Shown here one piece after another: positions 1 through 15,734 of a stretch of 64,000 bases of DNA. The DNA is from Stratiolaelaps scimitus. Its lineage: Eukaryota > Arthropoda > Arachnida > Mesostigmata > Laelapidae. A model generated the notes under the pieces. The model had not been told where the DNA came from. It did no database searches and saw only the letters and a program-made list of their open reading frames with translations. The first letter of the stretch is position 1, and the number at the start of each line of letters is the position of its first letter. A program made the position numbers and the translations under genes. Location: contig JABWDB010000009.1 of assembly GCA_019614645.1 (NCBI GenBank), positions 4,631,501-4,695,500 on the forward strand, given 5' to 3'.

Positions 1-626
1 TGAATGATAATCGCACTCGCTAGCCGACTACCGCTTCTACTCGTGTTGCTTCTATGCACTTATATATATATATATATATATATATATAAGTGGATAATAA
101 GCGGCTCTGAAGTGTTTTGGGATTTATGTTTAATTTAGATAATGCTGTTTGTCTAATTATAACATTATATTACCGTAAAGAACAACATGTTAACAGCACG
201 GTAGGGGCGCGGAGGGGACTTCTCTGTCATCGGCTTAAGAAGTGGTGGAACGTAAGGCTTGCGGAACCGCTCAGAGCGAACTCGCCGACAACAACGCAGC
301 GAAAAAGTTCACTGCGATAGAACAACCCTGTCCGCTGGTAAATTTTTAGATACACGCAACATGTATATAGGCAGGATAGTGGGCAATTTCTGTATCGAGA
401 TGAGAATGTGTTATTAATGTAAAGCGGAAGTCAATTACCGATCACGAATTAAATATATTTTACGCGTTGCCATACGATGTCGAGAAGAACGATTCAGCTC
501 AGCTATAGAATATCGGTTGTTGCGGTCCATAATTGTGCTCCCCTTGATTCGAGAGGAAATCTATTTTATCATTGTTATTATGATTATTGATCGTATCGAT
601 ATAAATTGCGATATAACTAGGCCGGT

Positions 627-657
<31 letters not shown>

Positions 658-3240
658 AATATATATATGTACAGGCATCAATGTTGGTAGCAAACGCTAA
701 CGTAGCAAAGCATTGCAATCGTCATTTTTAATTCAAAATGACTTCATCACAAAAGCGCTTAACCGTTATCCCATGGTCCGCTTCAACCCCTCTCGAATTT
801 TTATCTTGCCAAGCGACGTGTACGTGCGGACAGGCCGATCTAAGTAACTCGATTTAAGTGAGATTAATGTCATGTTATCAGCGAACAACGGCGGCAGCAG
901 CAGCAGCAACAACAACAACAACAACAACAGCAACAATAACAACAGCAACAACGACGGCGACAGCAGTGGAGACCCGAGATGATAATGACAGCAATCACGC
1001 TGAAAATCTAAATACAACTGAGGAGCGAACTGTGAAATTCAAAATGTTCTCTATTCATCCAACTGATTCACTTGGCCTCAGTCGCTTGGAGCTTGTGTTA
1101 ATTCTTTTTTTTTTCCAAAATGTTGTCTATGTTGTTGTCGCCACCGGCACCATCATCTCGCACGACCATCGCGTCATCTTGGGCAGAAGCAGTGGCAGGC
1201 GATAGCGCGGAGACTGCTACCACCACCACCACTACTACTCAAACTATTTTAGCCACTATTCGTTGATGTGCCCCTGCGTCGGCCCCTTGACGATCTCCTC
1301 ACTTCTACGACGTCGCCGAATGAACGATGCGGGACTCCACAACAGCAGCAGCAGCAGCAGCAATGGAAGCGACGCGCCACAACGGATTGGCGCTGCGCGC
1401 CGCTGACGGCGCCATCAGCGCTGAGCGCGACTGTCGTTCTGGTGCCGGTGACGGTGGTGGCGGAAGCACAAAACGGGCGAATTATCTAATTAATGACGCT
1501 GATGAATATAGCAACGCAGATGCAGATGCGTAGCGGGGGTCGCGCGGAGGGAAGGGGGGGGGGGGGCTTGGTGGCGTAGGGAACAGTGGAAAAGAAACTA
1601 AGATCGTAACAATATTTTGCATACACAAACACACCGCGTGCACAGCCAAGACGGCGATACCGTCACGAGGACGAGTATGAAACTACGCGAATCGAGAAGC
1701 CGGCAGACGAACACCAGTCGGCAGAGATAGGGTAGCTGTCTGGCAACAGCAACAGCAGGATGTGATACTTATATAGGCGACTCCGTGAAACGTGGTCAAA
1801 TCTCGTGGCTGTGCGAGCGGACTTGCGCACTGGTGAATTGCCGCTTGAAACGGAGACCAGCCAGCTCACCTCCGTCGCTTGAACTGCAGCGGGCTCGACG
1901 GACCGTGATGGTCGAACGAGGCCGGACATTAGCAACAACGAGGAGCGAATGACAACGCCAGAATAAACTAATAGCAGCTGACGAAGCTGGAAGATGATGC
2001 GAACGTGGAGACAAACTGGGGAAAATGTATCAAACAAAAAAAATTGTAGACCCCCAATGGTTCGGGTCTGGCCGAGCTTGCTCTTGCTGGCTGGCTTGAG
2101 TTTTCGAGTGACAATCGAGTGCTGCGGAAGCTGCTGAGCTGACTTTGCACAAATGCAAGCTTATTATCTTCAAGCTGGTAATTCTTGTTCTCTGTGGTTG
2201 AACAATCTGGGGAAAAAACATACGAAGAATATTACCTGTTCTATCTGCAGCAGCATCATGTGAAATAGCCAGTAGATAAACGAGTCTGTTTCAGAGTCCA
2301 ATCGCGCGTCAATCGGCTAACACATATTGTACAGCGTAAAATATGAATCCGTTTGGTTCTATTTGCCATTCGAGGACGAGAAGCGTTGGCTGGGAAAAAA
2401 TCGCGAGACAATTCGACAATATGAACGTGCCGAAGGCCTGCAATGTTCTGCCACCAGAGGAAATTGGTTTGCTTTCCATCGTCTCATAAAATCGAGCGAT
2501 GTCATTGGCGGTCACACGGAACTTGGATATCACTTACGGGTGACTTCAAACACTTCGACAGTGTTGAACAATTCGCGTCATTATTCGACCTTCTGTGCCT
2601 ATACAATTCTCGTCGTAACGTTGAATGAACGAACTGATTATTGTGTGCCTAGGTTAGGCAACGACTTCATCGGGACAGCACTTAGTATACGTCACGCATA
2701 GAAGACGCGCTTTATTATGAACAACCGCCAACCTGCGCGCTGCATCCACTTCATAACGCTGAATAGTGCCTCACTATTTAATACAGCATTATGATTCGTA
2801 GTAACATCCTCAAGTAGAAAGCTACCCTTAGTAATAGCAGGTAAACCTCTTCCTAGAGCATTATTGATAAAGATGAGGTGTACGATATATACTCGCGGCA
2901 TTAATTACCCGATATTGATACCGTGCACTCTGAATGTGTTCGATGCATACATAAGGAATCATTGTAACAAGTCAACAATAATAAATAGGCCATGATAGAT
3001 AATAGCTCATTACATTCGTCTGTTTTATATGTTGTGTGGACAATATGAGAACTGTCAGCGTATCCGACATATACCCCTTGCTCATTCTCTCTCTCGCTCT
3101 CTCTCTCTTATTTGAACTGTATCCGCCTATGTAACTACAATGCTATCAGCTGATCAGATGAATCTATTATCATTGTATAAACGCTTCGCATAGGCTTGAA
3201 TTCATCATTTACGATGTCTGTTGTACAGGTCATCTAGAAG
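1..3240. other. non-coding, repeat-containing stretch
   Basis: I see no supportable gene here. The stretch holds (TA)n tracts at 61-88 and 634-668, a CAG/CAA block at 891-966, a short CAG run at 1340-1363 and a 13-base G run at 1554-1566. Open frames through the triplet blocks only read homopolymer-like Gln, Thr, Ala or Leu strings and are not evidence of coding. The frames around 2.3-2.7 kb are short, start at non-ATG codons and lie at chance length. Confidence 0.6.
891..966. repeat. imperfect CAG/CAA triplet repeat
   Basis: This is a run of CAG, CAA and related triplets with AAC and ACG interruptions. It could read as polyglutamine, polythreonine or polyalanine depending on frame, but no flanking coding exon is apparent. 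It is the first of many similar blocks in the window. Confidence 0.9.
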
Positions 3241-4999
<1,759 letters not shown>

Positions 5000-5000
<1 letters not shown>

Positions 5001-8000
5001 GCGTCATGCTGTATGGAGTGTCCATCTATATATCTATCTATCTATCTGTGCTGCGAGCCCCAATATGTGCGAGTCGATGGCTGGCTGACAGTCCGAGAGC
5101 CCCCCCCCCCATTCCCCCTGCCTCGTTCAACAATGAGAGGTTGAAATGACCCCCGTTTATGACGAAGCCGACCGCGACGCCGGTATCGCCCCATCATCGT
5201 GTCTTGCTCGATTGACCAGCCGTGGCCGCCACCGCCGCAAGCGTCGAATAGAGACAGATATGTGCTTTATAAAGTGACTCGATCCCGTTCATTTGATAAG
5301 GAGAGTGTACCATCTTTTTGTCAGTGCGCAGGAGCGCAGACGAGATGGGGGGTGGGGGGGGGAGGAATAACTGAAGGAATCACAATTGTATGCAGGTACC
5401 GAACCTTGGAAGAAGACGTCATCACTATACAATGATCGGGAAATTGTAGCGGCCGACCGATTGAGAAAAGTTATCTGATTCGGATGATGGTTTCGGTTTC
5501 AATGACGGCTAAATTACGACCTCCCGACCTCCCTCCAATGCTTTATGTCACTGTCGAACTGTGGCTTTGTGGGCTGGAATACAGTTGATACGTTGAACGC
5601 AATGATATATTATGCTGAAATGCAACTTAGTGTAACAGGTGGCCATCGCCGAGTGGCATTCGCGCGCGATCGCAAACGCCGCGAAGCCGGATCGCGGCCG
5701 AGCTCTTTCGTTGAACGGTCGGCCAACGTTGGGAGTTATGATTTATCGTTTGAAACTCGTTTTGCCTCCATTGCGTATTGTACATCTTCGTTGTGAAGAT
5801 GACGTCGCTAAGTGACCTAATTCGACATCGTCGTAACTGATCAGTTCCCATGTTCGCGCACGGCGCAAGGGAGGCCTAGCAAACGTTTAGAATGACGGAA
5901 ATATAACAATAGTCAAAACACGAGGGCTTTCACGACCACTGCTGTACTAAGTACGTAAAATCAAGCATTTCTTCACCGAGATTCGATATGGTGATACTCG
6001 CATTTGTCGTCTACACAGCCGAACGTGAAAGAAGATGTTTCTCAATGGCGAAACGTTCGCTATTTCAAGTTTTCCCCGACTAATTTCGCTGCGGATTACG
6101 TGTTCGAGAAGATCAACATCTTCATAGTCTATGCGCTAACCTCTTCGTCCCTTTTTAGTGCATGCAAGCAAATTTCACTACGGAAATGTCGATCCTGATC
6201 TGATACTGAGTCGGTAGTTTCACCACCGCTTGGTTGGGTTCTTCTCAAGCAGCTGATATATGTCATCTCATCCGTACGTGGTGGATTACGTGTGGCGTGT
6301 ATTTCGTAGACTACCACTATTTTGCAAATTGGATGTAGAATACATTTATTGAATTTGGACAACGTTTATTGTATATGCAGTTTGGTATATTTTTTTTGTC
6401 ATTTATTAGACAAGTCTTTTGTTGGTCTCACTTGATAAAGATCATCATCTCTATGTATTTTTAGGCGGAACCTTAGAGAACGTCGAATATTGGTTATGGT
6501 TCCAATGAGCCTTCATCAAAATGCTACATGGAAATTCCAGGACAAAAAAAAATATATATATATATATATATCGTCATCACACACATTCTACTCCTATACT
6601 CCACATAAATAAAAAATAATCATACACAAGATACGCATACATGCGTATATATCTAACTATAGATATACAATAGGCAGAAGCGGACGATTTTCCGATATAT
6701 ATATATATATATATGTAATTGATGCTAGCCAATGATTGTAAATGACTCTAATATTCCTGCCTGCCAATTCTTTTCCTCCTACAATAGCAGACCCACACAC
6801 ACACATACACACACATTGATAGCAACAACCATATGAAACCTATTGTACGTGTGTCAAATCGTATATGAATACGGTTCACCGTTTACGTTTCTTCCGCCGA
6901 AGTTGCTTTCTTCGCTGGTCGGTCCTCGATGTAGCTGTCGCATCCTGCTGTTCTGTTCCCATGGAACCACATCCGATGATGATGATGATGATAATAATAA
7001 TAATAATACTAATTATCACAAAAGTTATGTGAAACCTCGATCAGTGTCTGGATTTGCAATCATTTATAGCCAAGAAGCAGCGCGAAAGCGATTAAACCCG
7101 TCTCTATTCCTTCCGCCGACGCCATCGTACGCACACATGCACTAGAGCTCATAGCATCCGATTGGTCCGGATTGGATCGACGCATGAGTCAGTCTCAGGA
7201 CGACACCCAACGGGCGACCGATCTGTGTCGAGGGCTGCTGCTCTGCAGCGCCTGCAGCCGCTCGAAAGGTTGAAGGTGTATACATTGGACAGTGATCCCA
7301 ACCATCATTAGCACCATCGAGCATCGGTCTGGCAGCTAGGGAGGCAGATGGGCGAACGGACGAACGAATGATCGGGACGCTCTGAAAAGCGCGTAAGGTC
7401 ATTATTATGTACACGTTGCTATGCATATAATATATTGTGTATTCATGCATATATATATATATGTGTGTGTGTGTGTATGTGTGTATAATATGAAGATATA
7501 GCGGGGATGTCGTAATTGTTGCGATTAGTCCTACCCCCTCGTCTTCGGGCATGCTGTTCTAACTAATGTTGCTGCTGGTGCGACTACGCAAAAATTGAAG
7601 GCGAGAAAAGTACACAGTGAGGACCGGGGAAGAATGAACCAGACAGAGAGAGATGCCTCCTTAAGAGCTCCTCCGTCTTATGTATCTTCTACTCATCATT
7701 GTTTTGTTCGCCACATTACGGATCTATTACAGATTGATTATGGAAATATTATCATACCCCCACCCCTCCCTCCCGGCTCTCTCGTTGACGGCCTAGCGAA
7801 CGCCACTTGTTGCCAATTGTTGCTGCTGCCACCACCCGCGCTATTACAGATCGCTAGCACTCTTTGAATCATCAAAATATTCACGATGCTATTGATGTTG
7901 TTGTTGTTGTTGTTGATATTGTCGTCGCCGTCGACGAGGGCGATCGTCTTCGCATTTAGTTCGCAGTGGTTCAATTTCGTAGCGGACGCTTTCCGCTCCG

Positions 8001-11000
8001 TGTTATGCGAGCTACTGCAGATGTATTAGGCGTTTGTTTGCTTATCCATGCGGGGTCCATCTATGGACCAACCGAAGTGGTCGATTTCTTCGCCATTTAG
8101 CCTACAGCCAAATGTTGTTATATATCCAGACTCCCGCTGAGCTCTGATGTCTTCCATAGTTGTTATGTTTCCTATGGCGTCTTGTTCCTTTTCGCTTCTC
8201 GTCCCTATCCTCCCTCTGGAAACTCTGCGCGAACGTCGACTTCGTGCGTCGACTCAGGCATCCGTTAAAGCATTCGTAGACAGTCGCTTGCGTCCCGTCG
8301 AATGCTTGCTGGCCCTCGTACACACAATTACAGGGAACGAGACGCCGTATTGTCTCAACGACTGAGCGCAAAGCCCGAGTTACCGCTGGCTGGCTTGAGC
8401 CTCGAATCGAGTTGCGCCGTCCGTCGTGCGTCGCCGCTGTTTCGACGATGACGCTCTCGCACGAGAGTGATTTGAGAAATGGCCTGCGGGTGGCGCGATG
8501 ACTAAACGCATCGATTAATTTTAAAACGGCACCAGCGGCCGCCGGCGGTGAACCGGCAACCATTAGATCGCTGCGGCGGCCGCTGGCGTTGTTGCTGTCG
8601 CCGCCGCCGCCGCCGCCAGCACCAGCAGCAATTGCAGACGATGTTGTTCTTGTTTACATCTTCTTGAACAACAGGTATCTCATTCTGTGTTGGTTATTTC
8701 GCGCTTCGCGCTTCTGGCCGCTGGCCGTTCTCTGTTCTGCAGGCGACGCCAACGGCTGCTGCAGTTGTGGCACAAGTAGACGAAGTGGGGTAGTAGTGCC
8801 TGGATGGCGACGTTTGTGTTCTAAAGACGAACAGACTAACTGCTGTTAAGAACAGACGGCAGTGCTCACCATCGTGATCGGCACAGTACGGCAAGACGCC
8901 TGCAACAGATTGCGGTTGGGGCCGTTCTTGCGCGCGAGACGAAGAGCGTGCGGCTATCGTGTGACGAAAATTGTCGGAAATTTTCAGTCCCCAATAATAC
9001 ACGACTGGGTCTCATGGCCGCGAATGGTGGCGGCTATGATGAATGTTAGCTCTCGTATTTTTTTCGCGGTAGAGTCAATAATGGAGTGATTAGGTGGCCT
9101 TGTGCTTTTCTTGGGTCATATCAGATGGGGAGTATGATGTACGTATTTATGATATTGACCAGTAACTTTCTTTAAGAACAATATGTAGAAGATGACCCTT
9201 GCATGGGAGAACAACTGCTTGTCATCGTTGTTACCAAGGGAAGCATTTTTATGGAGGAGGATTAGGACAGTTCACCGGAATTGACCAGAAACAGGTACAC
9301 AGATTGGAATTGATAATTCATCTAAGTTTGGGTCAAGCTGTAAGTTTGAGCTTGGCTAAGTTTAGAGCGCGATTGATTACGTTTAGGTCGTGGTAGAAAG
9401 CAACTTCAGTTCTATCCCACGATGAGGGTAGCTGGGACAGTTTGTTGCAGCTAACTAGAACGGTCCCCAGTTAACTGCAGTTAATCTACTACGCACGCTT
9501 GGCCTGCGTCGCAGGCCTGCATCGGTCCAAAAAGTGGTCAATAAGTTGACAAGCGCATCATCATACATCCCTGATTGCACTTTTTACACCCTTTGGCATC
9601 GATCAAAATCTACTCAGGCTGACGCAGGCCTCGATAGATTGACTATTCGCGTTGCCAGCGACACTCGTAGCAGCGAATGCTGCACGATGATCCCAACGGT
9701 GCGGGCCGGACGACCAACAAAGATCACCAAAAGTTAACTTCGCAATGCTTTGCTGTCTTCCACGCCATATCATGTATCACTAGAAGAATAATACGATATT
9801 GCCATTAACGCCTGCGGAATATGCGAGGAAGGGTTGGTCACTTTGATAGTATGATTCAAGATCTCGGTTTATGTTGGCCATAGATCGAACTAACTTATTA
9901 ATGAGATCCAATTCTGCAACGCAAACAGAATCATTGTTAAGAATAACCGGTCAGGAGCTGATAATCGATTGTTAATCAACAAGAGACTCATGTGAGATCG
10001 GTCAGCCGCAAGGTTGGAGGCGTTAAGTATAACAAACTTTCATTGATTCTCGTATCGTTTAGTTTAAACCTCGCCAAACGTTTCTGGGGAAATATAATAC
10101 AACCCACATATTGACGTAATATATAACTCGTTTTGTTCAGTATTCGGCAATTTGCTTGCTTCATCGCTCGCCGTTTAATCTGTTCCAACTTAATTAACTG
10201 CTAATTTAGCTTAAGGTTTTTCAGCCCACGACTAGACCCTCGCCTCCCCAACGTGGACTCCATCCCGAATCTTCAGCCACTCGGTAGTGGTGCCACCGGG
10301 ATGGTCCAGGACGGAACTGAGCAGGAGTAAAGATGAACTCGTTTCAATTCCAGCTACCGCCTTCCTAGTTCCTAGTGTATGCCGACATTTCATTCATCCG
10401 CTGAATTTGGCTCCTTAACCCATTTCCAGGCAAGTATTGTTTATACTCCTTTTGCGCGCGACTAACGTTAGCTTCCACCACCGTACCACCCGCGATGGGA
10501 TACGAAATAAAGGTGATTTACCTAGATTAAGGTGCTGCACTGACTGCAGTCGAAATAGCAGCCAACGAAAAGACAAGGTGGACGTCGACCAATCGAAGCA
10601 AATATCGTTGAGGTCACTGTTGTAATATCAGCAGACCTTCGCATCGGCAGCTGCTAGCGGAAAGAAGTGCAGTCATTCGGATAATTATCTCTATCGAACA
10701 ACAAGTCACCATTGAGAGCTATATTAGCGAATTGTCGTGAGAATGAACGATGCCAATTGCCCGGAGTCTCTTCAAGTTCCTCTCTATTCTACTGGCCATT
10801 CGAACGAGGGGGACTGATGGTGCCGATGTTGAAGGTGCGAAGTGCGTCAAATGAAATCGCAGGTGTACATTATTATACCTCATTATAGATAGGTAATTTG
10901 CCCGTTTCAAAGATCGGGGCCATCGTCCCAAGTCGTAACTGGATCGATTTTGTGAGGCAGTACGAGGCAGCTGAGACAGCAGCCGACACAGGAGTGTGTG

Positions 11001-11438
11001 CTGTGTCGGTGGAATTGGCAAGCAGCAATCACAGTTGAAAAAGAAATGTAATGACACACGATACTGTGTTTCTGTGTGACTGCAATTGTTGGGCTACCAA
11101 TGATAACGATAATTTCTCATTATATCCCTATAGCGATAGATAATGAAACGATCTGCGTCCATGCTAGTTGACTCTGCTGCCGTCAAAAAACCATGCGATT
11201 TACTCATGATATATATATATATATATATATATATGAAGGTATGCATATACATACATATATTAATTCGTACACCATCATCACAGTCAACAAGTGGAATATT
11301 TTCAGGGATTTTCCCGAATTTCCCAGCAGCGTTCAATTCCCTCTATGCAAACGCAGTCATTGAAAAGAAGCAATACAGTCACATAGACACGTTCAAGTAG
11401 CTGCACGCGAGAACGTCGAGAGAATTAAACGCTGTTAG
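5000..11438. other. non-coding stretch with scattered microsatellites
   Basis: No gene could be supported. The stretch contains a short TATC repeat near 5032-5047, (TA)n tracts at 6552-6571, 6695-6714 and 11209-11234, a mixed TA/GT tract at 7449-7476, and a GGCCTGC/GCAGGCC mini-palindrome near 9501-9517. Open frames up to about 150 codons (8.1-8.6 kb, minus) are rich in Arg and Ser and show no motif. Confidence 0.5.
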
Positions 11439-11576
11439 GAAATGCACCACACTCACAATCGCATCTATTATATTGACCTCCCGAAGGCTTTCGATTATGT
11501 CCTACATATTATCGATAGGTGGTCATCATTTTCAACGATTCTCGTTCGATCCTATTCGAAGACGAACTTCCTCCGA
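11439..11576 (+). pseudogene. LINE-type reverse transcriptase fragment
   Basis: A 46-codon frame contains YYIDLPKAFDYVLH, which matches the non-LTR reverse transcriptase core pattern of an aromatic-I/L-D followed by KAFD-x-V-x-H (RT motif A, including the catalytic Asp). The frame ends at tandem stop codons and the upstream side is also closed by a stop, so only a piece remains. About 90 bases further on, another frame carries a possible worn version of the next RT motif (a Q-D...PLF pattern), which would imply a frame break. A dead CR1/Jockey/RTE-like element is the best reading; the clade cannot be named from this. Confidence 0.5.
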
Positions 11577-13509
11577 TGATGATAAACGAACTTAAACCAT
11601 GATATCGTTGGCTGTCGCTATAACATCAACATGTATGGAGGACAACCAGGACAGCAGACGTCCGGGTGCTCAAGACACCGACGGAGTGATACCGCTGTTC
11701 GGTGCAGTTCATCAACTGCGCCTTCTTCAATGACGGGGCACTATGCGTAAATTACATGGAAGCAATCAACTTTACTTAAGACAATAGTCAGTGTGCTTCA
11801 TATGGACGCGAATGTGTATCTGTGTTTGTGTGTGTACATGCCTGTATGTGAAATACTGAAATCGCGTCGAATTTCGGTAGTGCTACCCACCCGTGATTCT
11901 GGCACTTCCGAACGTTTCGTCTATATGAACGCTATTGATGAAACAGACAAATAGGAGCACCTCGATGATCATCGATGACCGCTACTTCGTGATTTGTATA
12001 TGGATCCTTCATCGCTCCCCGGCCCGCCGTCTATCGTCGCGTTGTTCCTCGCCAATTTATTACCTCTCAAGTGACTTCTCGTCGAAAAGGTGCGCACAGT
12101 ACTGCAGCCCGATTTGCTGCAAGTCTTTACCTATTTCGATTCGCTAAACGGATGCCTTGCGCAAATCATATATGCATGTTCCGTTGTGTGGCCCGATGCC
12201 GACGGCATCGGTGATCGCGTCGCCGCTGTAGACAATAATGGTGACGTCAGCCATGAGACGAACATGAATATCTGCCCGGCTGCTGACAGCCTTGCCGTTT
12301 ACAGAACATTTTGTCAATTTGTACATTCTATATTAAGTATAATTACATGATACACAATGATGTCGGATTGCCGTAGAAGTAGCAGCAGCAGCAGCGGTGC
12401 TGGTGTTGCTGCTGATGGTGGCGGTGGTGGTCGCCGCCGCCGTTGTACAAGCAGCAACACATTAACGGCAACAGTGCACCCATCGACAGATTCGTTACCC
12501 GCTCTATTTATTTGTCGTTCTTACAAAAAGCGATATGCTACCCCCCCCATCTGCAGCAAGTTGTTGCAGCGCGACGGCGCTGGCTTGACACGAACGCTCA
12601 CTAGACGCATGCAGACACTGCAGTGTACAAACAAATGGTGCTCGGTACCGCCGTGAACGTTCCCATGCAAACACGAACGGACGCAGAACTAACACACGTT
12701 CATGATTCGATATTAAACAGCGATTATTATTATTATTATTATTATTGTTATTAAGCCAATTTAAAATACATCATTAGTTGGTTGAGTGGTGGGTAATTTT
12801 TGTTCTTCATATTGAGCGAACGGTGGGGTCCTTTGCTTCGACGGTTTGTCGGCCGTCGTAGTTCCTGCGTCCCTACTGAAGGTGCGCCACTGTCCGGCAG
12901 TCAACTCTGCAGCAGTCACGAGGGCACACCTTTTTATTTTCCACCGGCGTAGCTCGGCCTCTGGAGGCCGTCTGTATGCCTGCGGCAGATCCCGGATACG
13001 CCCGCAACCCGACGTTGCGTATCGATATCGATGTCGTGAACGACACGCATATATGGAAACGTAATCTGTGTCGGCTGCAATGCGTTAGGCATGCGCGAAC
13101 AGTGTACATTAATATATCGCATTTCAATCGTTTCAAGCCAGCTGACGAGTACGGCAACGCACTCGAGAGACGAAAAACTCTTGTCGAGCGCCAAACAGCT
13201 CCGAGCGACCGGAGCGCAAATGGCAGAAGGGTGCAGAAAAGGAAGACGATCCGAGGAAAAGCGAAGTCAATCTGAGCAACCGAGGGATGAGAAAACAGCA
13301 CTGACTTAGTGCAAATGGCCCCACAGCAAGTTGACACGGAGGACAGCCTGACTTGCTCGAAGTTACAACAAATACGCGCATATGAGCGCGCACACAACGG
13401 TACACATAGAGATATGTAGACAGTTCATGAGATCGCTGGATCCGACCCAGGCGTTCTATGGGAGTAATTTGTTAACAGTAGGGGTGTATGCGGGGGTCGC
13501 AACAACCAA

Positions 13510-13562
13510 CGCTGGCTCGTCGCCGCTCCAGATACGAACCTTGGAGCGGCGACGGGCCAGCG
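13510..13562 (+). repeat. 21-bp inverted repeat, 11-nt loop
   Basis: Left arm 13510-13530 and right arm 13542-13562 are reverse complements at 20 of 21 positions. The one mismatch (T at 13517 against G at 13555) would be a G-U wobble in a plus-strand RNA, so such an RNA could pair without interruption. The stem is GC-rich. A structured RNA, a pre-miRNA-like hairpin or a collapsed inverted duplication are all possible. Confidence 0.85.
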
Positions 13563-14473
13563 CCGAATTAATAATGAAATCAATGACAGTCACCATAGGC
13601 GTGTACGTGTATGACACTTGTGGTACCGATACATTGCATAGGCCAATATGTACGAATATGTAGCCCGCTTTCGTCGCCGCAATATATTTACACGCGTTTG
13701 AGCTTTGATTTGTTATTGTTGTTGTTTCTGGGTCATTTTTCTGAGGTTCGCTGAAAAAACGATTCAGCACCGTCTAGGGAAGGTGATTCGAGAGGTGTGT
13801 GGGGCATGCTGCCAGATTTTCTGTTGTTTATCTGGACTGCTACACCTCAAATCCTAGCTCGGCTTGGCCGATCGAGTTCAAAATTGAGCATAGCTCAATG
13901 AGCCCTTTGTCGCTGGTGGCCAGCTTATGTCCCGTTAATGAACTCAGGCTCACTGGCCATGGGCCTATTTTTAAGCCAGTCGAAGTCGGGCCGAGTACGG
14001 GCAAAAAAATTCAGCTCTTAAATGTTCTCGCAATGTGCCATTATCGATCTATAAAGAGGAAAATAATCGTTGTGTTATTATTATTCTTCTTATTGTTACC
14101 CATGATTATCTGACAATACCATACGAAACCCATGCCAATTAGAATTGTGATAATTAGCCTTGTAAATTAATCTGCATCCGTGTGCGATATTCGACGCCGC
14201 TATACAAAGTAATTTACGCGGTTATTTACCAAACAAAAGCACACGCTTCTCCCTCCGCTCGCCCTGCAAATAGATGTATTTTGTATGCGACCAGTCAGAT
14301 CAATAATAAACAACAACAACGAAGTTCGTCTTCTTCTTATTCTTCTTCTTCTTTCTCGTGAAGAAGCACAGGCCAGCATCATATTGTGAGAGAATAAACG
14401 GCGATACACATAAAATCGTACAAAAATAATGCGACCAAATAGAGCCTCGATTAAACAGCGATCACTCAGAGGG

Positions 14474-14475
<2 letters not shown>

Positions 14476-14510
<35 letters not shown>

Positions 14511-14522
14511 AGAGAGAGAGAG
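14476..14522. repeat. (TA)n followed by (AG)n
   Basis: About 32 bases of alternating T and A run directly into about 15 bases of GA repeat. This is a simple-sequence repeat with no sign of an associated gene. Confidence 0.95.
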
Positions 14523-15695
14523 ATGCCTTGCAGTTGTCTTCGGCATGTGGCCGTGTATCTGGCCGACGTCGAATTATAAACGGGTTAATTAAAATAGCCT
14601 GTCAAAGTTCCCGTTGCGAGGGGGAGCAATTAGCAATAGATTACCCGATACAGATTTTCCGGTTCGGTCCCCATTTTGGTTTTGGGAACAAAAAACGTTT
14701 CTAGGAATTTTCTCGCTCATCGGAAGGCTTCTTTCGCCGTTGTCCACCAACAATACATTCTATATATATATAGGGTATTGTGTGCGTGTGTGTCTATGAT
14801 ATGCATGACAAAAGAGCAACAAATCTAGATCGTAGGAGAGAGCTAGAATTGCTACAAAATGACGATGCCGAGAATAGAAGCAACGCAAAATTAATGAAGA
14901 TGTCGAATCGATAATCAACCGGTGAGCATACAACCGCATCGGGGAAGGGGGGGCTCACTGGCTGTCCAATCGAGAAGCTTCGGCCGCGACCGAGTGACGG
15001 CAGCCGCGGTGAGAGATGCAACAATTAATAGCGGTCGGAATTGTCGGTCAGAGTTTCGATTTTCCTCGAACCGCCAAAGATCGCGGGGTAAGCGGGTGAG
15101 GTTCCGCCCGTCGGCGCTGGCCCGTTGATCTGCTCTTGTTTTTTTTATCAGTGGGACTCTTGTTGTTTACTCACAGAAGTGAACCTGACGTGTGCGCCGG
15201 GAAGCATTAGACAGTATGGTGGCCTACCGTGTGCCGAAATCTGGTAAAAGTAAGCTCTTCTCACATCGTAGTCAAAGGCATGGATTCGACACTCACCAGA
15301 ATGGTAATGTCACTGACATCGTGACACGCAAGAATGCATTCTATGTATGTGCATTTTTCAGGCTGACCCTCAGCTGACCTCACCTCTAGGTGACAGGTCG
15401 ATAATAGGCATATTATAGGTCGAGAAAAGGGGGTGATCATCTCCTCCACTGCTTGTTGTAGTGATTACCACGCAGTGTGGATTGTATACTTATGTACTTA
15501 GTATTGTACGCACTTAACTTAGAGTTATGTTTAGCTTCAAATGAAAGGGGATACTTACGTTTCTGTAACGTTAAACTCTCATTATACTCTCGTATTTAGT
15601 TATCTTCTATCGTTATATTAAGACATCGATGATTTCATAACGAGAATTATCACCGCGTACACCTCACGATATACACACACCTACATATATACATA

Positions 15696-15734
<39 letters not shown>

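Noticed and set aside
12846..13405. Several overlapping open frames on both strands, up to 174 codons
   Set aside because: Multiple frames open together indicate composition; no frame has a domain, a good start or a consistent splice border.
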